A stretch of 64,000 nucleotides of DNA. Origin: VXRD01 sp965232265 (GTDB taxonomy: Bacteria; Latescibacterota; UBA2968). The first letter of the stretch is position 1. Every line of letters begins with the position of its first letter. Of this stretch, positions 59,650 through 64,000 are shown one piece after another. Location: contig CBDDPH010000002.1 in assembly GCA_965232265.1 (NCBI GenBank), positions 496,001 through 560,000 on the forward strand, written 5' to 3'. The position numbers were made by a program, and so were the translations under genes. The notes under the pieces are model-generated. The model had not been told where the DNA came from. It saw only the letters and a list, made by a program, of their open reading frames with translations, and did not search any database.

Positions 59650-61401
59650 ATGAGCACCAATAACCCCACCAGTGCTTCACGCATCCGCTACCAGCCTGAC
59701 GACAGGCTCTCGGCCACTCTCTCCCTTGGCCTTGGCTTCCAAATCGCCGTTCTCAGTATCGCCGGCATCATATTGATCCCAACCGTCGTGATGCGCGCTG
59801 CGGATGCGACCGAAGCCTATCTGTCATGGGCCGTTTTTACCGCTGTCGCAGTCGGCGGCACAGCCACAATTCTACAAGCGGTCCGCATCGGCCGAATTGG
59901 CATGGGTTACATACTCGCTATGGGACCTTCTGCGGCCTTTATCGCGGTCTGCATCACAGCGGTTGCCGAAGGCGGCCCGGCAATGCTCGCCACTCTGGTC
60001 GTCATCACATCGCTCGTCCCCCTTGCACTTTCCTATCGGCTTTCGCTGTTCCAGCGGATCTTGACGCCTACTGTCGCGGGAACTGTCATCATGCTGATAC
60101 CAATCACGGTAATGCCAGCCATCTTGAACCTGCTATCAGCCACACCGCCCGGGACCCTGGTCTTATCTGCTCCGCTGAGTGCGCTTGCAACAATCATCAT
60201 CATCAGCGGCATCGCGCTAAAGGCGACAGGAGCACTGCGCCTGTGGGCACCTGTCATCGGCGTTGTCGTCGGCTCGGTAATTGGCGGCTTCTTCGGTCTA
60301 TACGACACGAGCCGCGTCGCCGAGGCTTCGTGGATCGGCATACCCACGAACGAATGGCCGGGCTTTGATCTCGATTTTGGACCGACATTCTGGGCACTGC
60401 TTCCGGCATTCTTGCTCGTCGCCGTAATCAACACCATCCGAACGATCAGCAGTGCCATCGCCATCCAGCGCATATCGTGGCGCCAGAGCCGGGCAGTGGA
60501 TTTTCGGGCAGTGCAGGGTGCGTTAACCGTAGATGGTATGAGCACCTTGATTTCCGGCCTCGTGGGAACAATGCCAAACACAGCCTATACGGTAGGCGTA
60601 TCGGTAACCGAACTCACCGGGGTCGGTGCCCGCAGCGTCGGGGTTGCCACCGGGGCAGTGTTCATTGCTATGGCGTTTCTTCCGAAAGTACTCGCCTCAA
60701 TCCTGGCAATACCAGGTCCCGTCATCGCAGCTTATCTCACCGTACTGCTATCAGCCCTCTTCGTAGTCGGCCTGAAGATAGTCGTTCAGGATGGAATCGA
60801 CTATCGCAACGGCATGATCGTCGGCATCGCGTTCTTTGTAGGGGTTGGCTTCCAGAGCGGCCTGATATTTCCCGAATACATCTCGGAATTTGCAGGCGGT
60901 CTGTTGCAGAATGGAATGAGCGCGGGCGGTTTCACAGCCATCCTCATGACCATATTCGTGGAAATAGCAGAACCTCGCCGCAGTCGGATAGAAACGGAAT
61001 TCGATATTTCCGCCCTGCCAAAAATCAGAGACTTTCTCGGCGCATTTGCATCCCGCAACGGCTGGGACACGGCAATGTCGAACCGTCTGGACGCCGCTGC
61101 TGAGGAGACATTGCTGACACTCATCCCACAAGATGAAGAAAAACGCGACCGACGGCGTTTGCGCCTTACTGCACACAAAGAAGAAGGCGACGCAGTCCTC
61201 GAGTTCATTGCCGCATCCGGAGAGGAAAATCTTCAGGATCAACTCGCGCTACTCAATGCACAGACGGATGAATTGTCCAGTGAGCGAGAAATTTCACTTC
61301 GGCTGTTGCAGCACCTCGCGTCATCTGTTCGCCACCAGCAATATCACGACACGGATATCGTAACTGTGCGTGTGAAAACCCACCATCAAGCACCGCCATA
61401 A
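59650..61401 (+). CDS. NCS2 (uracil/xanthine) permease fused to an RsbW-like domain
   Basis: 583 residues. Residues ~20-430 form an NCS2 transporter with about 14 helices; GYILAMGPSAAFIAV, PTVAGTVIMLIPITVMP and NTAYTVGVSVTELTGVGARSVGV match its two half-helix regions. Residues ~445-583 resemble an anti-sigma-factor/GHKL ATPase of RsbW type: a start like FDISALPKIRDFLGAFASRNGWD, an N-box-like DAAAEETLLTLI (E485/E486 but without the Asn) and an end REISLRLLQHLASSVRHQQYHDTDIVTVRV. The missing Asn and weak glycine boxes suggest nucleotide binding without kinase activity. A nucleobase-type substrate is likely. There is no ribosome-binding site before the ATG; a type A palindrome lies there. Confidence 0.78.
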   Translation: MSTNNPTSASRIRYQPDDRLSATLSLGLGFQIAVLSIAGIILIPTVVMRAADATEAYLSWAVFTAVAVGGTATILQAVRIGRIGMGYILAMGPSAAFIAVCITAVAEGGPAMLATLVVITSLVPLALSYRLSLFQRILTPTVAGTVIMLIPITVMPAILNLLSATPPGTLVLSAPLSALATIIIISGIALKATGALRLWAPVIGVVVGSVIGGFFGLYDTSRVAEASWIGIPTNEWPGFDLDFGPTFWALLPAFLLVAVINTIRTISSAIAIQRISWRQSRAVDFRAVQGALTVDGMSTLISGLVGTMPNTAYTVGVSVTELTGVGARSVGVATGAVFIAMAFLPKVLASILAIPGPVIAAYLTVLLSALFVVGLKIVVQDGIDYRNGMIVGIAFFVGVGFQSGLIFPEYISEFAGGLLQNGMSAGGFTAILMTIFVEIAEPRRSRIETEFDISALPKIRDFLGAFASRNGWDTAMSNRLDAAAEETLLTLIPQDEEKRDRRRLRLTAHKEEGDAVLEFIAASGEENLQDQLALLNAQTDELSSEREISLRLLQHLASSVRHQQYHDTDIVTVRVKTHHQAPP

Positions 61402-62825
61402 GCTCTTGCAAAATAGGTCTGAAACCCTTCTGGACCGGGCCAGCCATCGAAAAGGCGGCAATTCTCGGGCACCTGGCCCGCTGCACCGTTCTTGAGCCAG
61501 CCGATCAACAGGGGATCGGCACCCCGGCGCTCGAGTTCAGAAAGACCAGCGGCATGCAGATTCTGGACGCGATCGGAATGTTCCCCCGCCGTATTGTCCA
61601 GCGACCCATAAGGCGTGAGCATGCAATCTTCGGTCCTGGGTTGCCATTCCAGGTACCCCTCCTGGTCAAACACAGTGAAAAATCCGCGCTGTGGTGCCCA
61701 TCCCCGGGCAGTGCCAGCCAGCGCGAGTTGTCGCATCCCCGCACTCCCTTCCCGCGCAGCGGAGAGAATGTCCTGGCTGTCTATGTTCCCCGGAATGGGC
61801 GCACCGGCCAGATTGGCAACAGTAGCGAAAAAATCCTGGGGTTGGAAAATGGCAGAACTGCGTCCCGCGTCGCCCTCGGGCGTTTTGATAATGAGCGGAA
61901 TGTGAATCTCCTGCTCGTACACAGGCGCGTACTTGCCAAAGCGCCCGCGCTCGCCTACATTGGTACCGTGATCGCCCGCGACAATAATCGCGGTATTTTT
62001 GCTCAAACCAGTGGCGTCAAAAGCCTCGAGAAACCGCCCGAAGCAGTGATCCATCCAGGTGACCTTGGCCGCGTAACTCGCTTTCATGCGAGCCCTGGCT
62101 TCATCGGGCAAATTGGGATTGTTGCGCGCGCCCTGAAAAGCGCGGGGATCAAGTCGCCCATCGTAACCGGGAGTCTTGTCGTATTTCAGCATAAAGGCCG
62201 GGGGCACATCCCACGGTTCGTGGGGATCAAAGCAGTCAATCCAGAGAAAGAAATTTTCCCGCCGCGCATTATCCCGCAAGAATTGGGCTGCCGTATTGAA
62301 CAACTTCGCACAATTCCAATCGTCTAAATTTGTGCGTCCCCGGTTGGTTCGGGCATACGTGTAGTTGTGTTTTGTCAGATCCGCGTCTTCGCCCAAAACA
62401 TCGAATACGGGATCTTTGCACCAGTTGCTCGGCCACTGCGCTTCGTCGTCCATCCAGGCGCGGTCAACTTCTGCACCGCGGATAAACGTCCACGTGTGGA
62501 ACGGATAATCAAATGCGTGCCCACCATTGACGAGATGCGGCGTATCGTGAATGAGCTGTGTCGCATATCCCGCTTCCCCCAGCACAGAGGGAAGAGACCG
62601 CGTGTCAAAAGGCAGGGGCTTCCACGTGTGGAACGGACTGCCGTATTTTCCGGTCATAACATCCGTGCGATAGGGAATGGTGGGAAAACTGGCGGCAAAA
62701 GCGCGGTCAAAACACCACGATTGCGCGGCTAAACGGTCAAGGTTGGGCGTTTCGATCCAGTCATTTCCGTTTGCACCAATATAGTCATAGCGCATTGTAT
62801 CAATAATAATGAGGACAATATTCAT
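61386..62825 (-). CDS. sulfatase-family hydrolase (alkaline phosphatase superfamily) with Thr at the nucleophile site
   Basis: 479 residues from the ATG at 62825 (AGGGAG upstream). Family landmarks: IIIDTMRYDYIGANG with metal ligand D9, TPNLDRLAAQS, and VAGDHGTNVGERGRFGK with further ligands. The maturation motif C/S-x-P-x-R, whose first residue becomes formylglycine in sulfatases, reads TIPYR here with T49, followed by the usual TDVMTGKY. A formylglycine therefore cannot form, and the enzyme may be a phosphatase- or esterase-like member. There is no signal peptide. It converges on the permease gene with a 16-bp overlap. A PhyH-family gene lies upstream on the same strand. Confidence 0.85.
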   Translation of the reverse strand: MNIVLIIIDTMRYDYIGANGNDWIETPNLDRLAAQSWCFDRAFAASFPTIPYRTDVMTGKYGSPFHTWKPLPFDTRSLPSVLGEAGYATQLIHDTPHLVNGGHAFDYPFHTWTFIRGAEVDRAWMDDEAQWPSNWCKDPVFDVLGEDADLTKHNYTYARTNRGRTNLDDWNCAKLFNTAAQFLRDNARRENFFLWIDCFDPHEPWDVPPAFMLKYDKTPGYDGRLDPRAFQGARNNPNLPDEARARMKASYAAKVTWMDHCFGRFLEAFDATGLSKNTAIIVAGDHGTNVGERGRFGKYAPVYEQEIHIPLIIKTPEGDAGRSSAIFQPQDFFATVANLAGAPIPGNIDSQDILSAAREGSAGMRQLALAGTARGWAPQRGFFTVFDQEGYLEWQPRTEDCMLTPYGSLDNTAGEHSDRVQNLHAAGLSELERRGADPLLIGWLKNGAAGQVPENCRLFDGWPGPEGFQTYFARAYGGA

Positions 62826-62843
62826 AGAATCTCCCTTCACAAC

Positions 62844-62863
62844 GGGCGAAAGGTTTTTCGCCC
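62844..62863. repeat. dispersed palindrome type A (copy 4)
   Basis: gggcgaaa-N4-tttcgccc, 18 bp before the start of the sulfatase-like gene on its strand, with gtagg and cgt flanks as in the other copies. Confidence 0.8.
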
Positions 62864-62901
62864 CTACCATTTATCTGTGTGTATCTGCGTTCATCTGTGG
62901 A

Positions 62902-63678
62902 TCACACTTCCTGCACCACCAGCGGGCGTCTTCCCGCAGATGGCGGCGTCAAGATACGCCGCTGTTGATCTGATGGATTGGTATAGTCATCTGCATTGTA
63001 AAAATTATTGGAATACGCCAGATGGCCCGGCGCGTATTTATACAGAAATGCGCGGCGTTCATGTTGTGCTCTCCACGGCATCGTACCGTGCATCAGCGCC
63101 TCTGTAAAAATCAGGGCATCGCCTGCTTCCACTTCGGGTTGAACCATATAATCGGGAACGCGTTCAAAATTTCGCACTTCGGGCGGCACATTTTGTCCAA
63201 AATTGGTCTTATGGCTGCCGGGAACACAGGCAAAGCCGCCATCTCCCGCCTTTGCATCTGCCAAAAAGAACGTCACCACACTCAACCCATTCAACATCTC
63301 ACCTTCCAGATACAGGTACTTGCGCTGACTGCCCGTATGCCCGCCGGGCGCACCGTGCAAGCGGCCACATGCAGCCCCTGGTCTCATAAAGATGCAATAG
63401 TCGTGATCGAGGCGAAAACCTGGACCGAGCAATTCAATTAAATACGGCAAAATACGCGGGTGATCTATCAGAGCCTGTGTCTCTGGCGACCACGCAGACA
63501 CCCGCCCCACTTGTCGGCGACCTGCTCGCCCCTTTGAATCCTTGTCCGGATCGTCGTAATCCCGCACAAATGTCGCATCGGCGACTTCATTGAGCCGTTT
63601 GACTTCCTGGGGCGTCAACACATTTTTAATGACCAGATATCCTTCGAGATCAAACATAAACCGTTCTTCTGGTGTCAT
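62902..63678 (-). CDS. phytanoyl-CoA dioxygenase (PhyH) family protein
   Basis: 258 residues from the ATG at 63678 (GGAGGA upstream). Fe(II)/2-oxoglutarate enzyme fold: EGYLVIKNVLTPQEVKRLNE at the N-terminus, CVPGSHKTNF in the core, and the distal histidine H197 in ALMHGTMPW followed by an Arg for 2-oxoglutarate. The usual metal motif H-x-D/E reads H108-G-A110 (GRLHGAPGG), so the carboxylate ligand is absent. In Fe/2OG halogenases the same position is Ala or Gly, but many PhyH-like proteins of uncultivated bacteria also have H-G-G/A, so halogenation is only a possibility. It and the sulfatase-like gene are on the same strand. Confidence 0.82.
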   Translation of the reverse strand: MTPEERFMFDLEGYLVIKNVLTPQEVKRLNEVADATFVRDYDDPDKDSKGRAGRRQVGRVSAWSPETQALIDHPRILPYLIELLGPGFRLDHDYCIFMRPGAACGRLHGAPGGHTGSQRKYLYLEGEMLNGLSVVTFFLADAKAGDGGFACVPGSHKTNFGQNVPPEVRNFERVPDYMVQPEVEAGDALIFTEALMHGTMPWRAQHERRAFLYKYAPGHLAYSNNFYNADDYTNPSDQQRRILTPPSAGRRPLVVQEV

Positions 63679-63765
63679 AGCTTCCTCCTGAAAACAAGCT
63701 ATCAACGGCCAGCTTTTAGCTCCCTGCTTGTTTTGCTGACTGCTGATAGCTGACTGCTAACCGCT
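63679..63765. other. short intergenic region with repeated words
   Basis: It contains repeats of the words agctatcaac, agcttttagct and gctgactgct around gatagctgactgct, similar in style to the atcagcg tract at 6830-6855. No gene. Confidence 0.4.
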
Positions 63766-64000
63766 TTAAATATAATTCGTCGAACCATCGGGCGCTTTGG
63801 TACTGCCCCGTTCCCAGTGGACGTATTCACCCGCTCTGATGACTTCTTCATTCACCTCCACACCCAAACCGGGACGGTCTGGCCTCAATTCCAAATATCC
63901 ATCCACGGGCCAATAGGGTTCATCCAGCCAGTTCAGGCCATTGTTCTCATTGGGCAGGTGATATTCCAGAATTTTGAAATTGGGCGTAGCAGCGGCAAAT
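63766..64000 (-). CDS. enolase-superfamily enzyme, C-terminal part only
   Basis: The minus-strand frame is open from the window edge to the TAA at 63766, giving the last 77 residues. FAAATPNFKILEYHLPNENNG, WPVDGYLELRPDRPGLGVEVNEE and an end with GEYVHWERGS are typical of the barrel-closing C-terminus of galactonate dehydratase-like members. The catalytic residues lie outside the window. It is on the same strand as the PhyH-family and sulfatase-like genes and may form a catabolic cluster with them. Confidence 0.8.
   Translation of the reverse strand, partial: FAAATPNFKILEYHLPNENNGLNWLDEPYWPVDGYLELRPDRPGLGVEVNEEVIRAGEYVHWERGSTKAPDGSTNYI

Overview
The window is about 64 kb of a bacterial chromosome from a Gram-negative, sodium-dependent, probably marine and uncultivated lineage. 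Supporting content includes outer-membrane and periplasmic proteins, a Na+-translocating NADH:quinone oxidoreductase (Nqr), an Mrp-type Na+/H+ antiporter, a DASS Na+ symporter, a GWxTD-domain protein, dockerin-like repeats, and several enolase-superfamily, sulfatase-like and PhyH-like enzymes. This mix resembles Latescibacterota or Poribacteria-type genomes. That placement is inference; there is no rRNA gene here to settle it. No tRNA, rRNA, CRISPR array, insertion sequence or prophage was seen.

Layout. 1-6.6 kb: a truncated beta-propeller gene and an S55-peptidase-like secreted protein, divergent from rlmH; then an enolase-superfamily enzyme, uridine kinase and a TorF-like porin. 6.9-14.2 kb (minus): a ten-gene Mrp antiporter operon with three ND2/4/5-like subunits. 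14.5-22 kb: a small membrane protein, then (minus) nqrABCDEF, a frameshifted apbE and nqrM, preceded by a structured leader that ends in a T-tract. 22.5-28.2 kb: GWxTD protein, amidohydrolase, a remnant of a ROK kinase, a Bcr/CflA-type MFS transporter and YggT. 28.4-38 kb: M16 peptidase, an unusual hairpin-rich intergenic region, DASS symporter, ABC exporter, sugar-nucleotide-epimerase-like protein, ceramidase-like protein and a dockerin/beta-propeller protein. 38-46.5 kb: an iron-type ABC importer, a DUF5069-like gene with an in-frame TGA that looks like a selenocysteine codon, and a MacAB-like efflux operon with a Yip1 protein. 46.6-49 kb: PQQ-like propeller and an alpha/beta hydrolase. 49.1-59.5 kb: a 3340-residue type I polyketide synthase and a free-standing ACP. 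59.6-64 kb: an NCS2 permease fused to an RsbW-like domain, a sulfatase-like hydrolase, a PhyH-family protein and the end of a second enolase-superfamily enzyme.

How it works together. Nqr pumps Na+ during respiration. ApbE and NqrM are its flavin-transfer and maturation factors. Mrp exchanges Na+ for H+, and Na+ symporters use the gradient, so a sodium-cycling block dominates 7-22 kb. The PKS region encodes a fully reducing, C-methylating synthase (KS-AT-DH-cMT-psiKR-ER-KR-ACP) followed by a second KS and a degenerate AT. The ACP gene just downstream could complete that second half, and the hydrolase upstream might release product.

The most unusual items are the candidate selenocysteine DUF5069 protein, the PKS architecture, the nqr leader, the apbE frameshift, the hairpin cluster at 29.95-30.34 kb, the permease-RsbW fusion and three families of short dispersed palindromes. 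All functions are read from motifs seen in the translated sequence; no database search was run.
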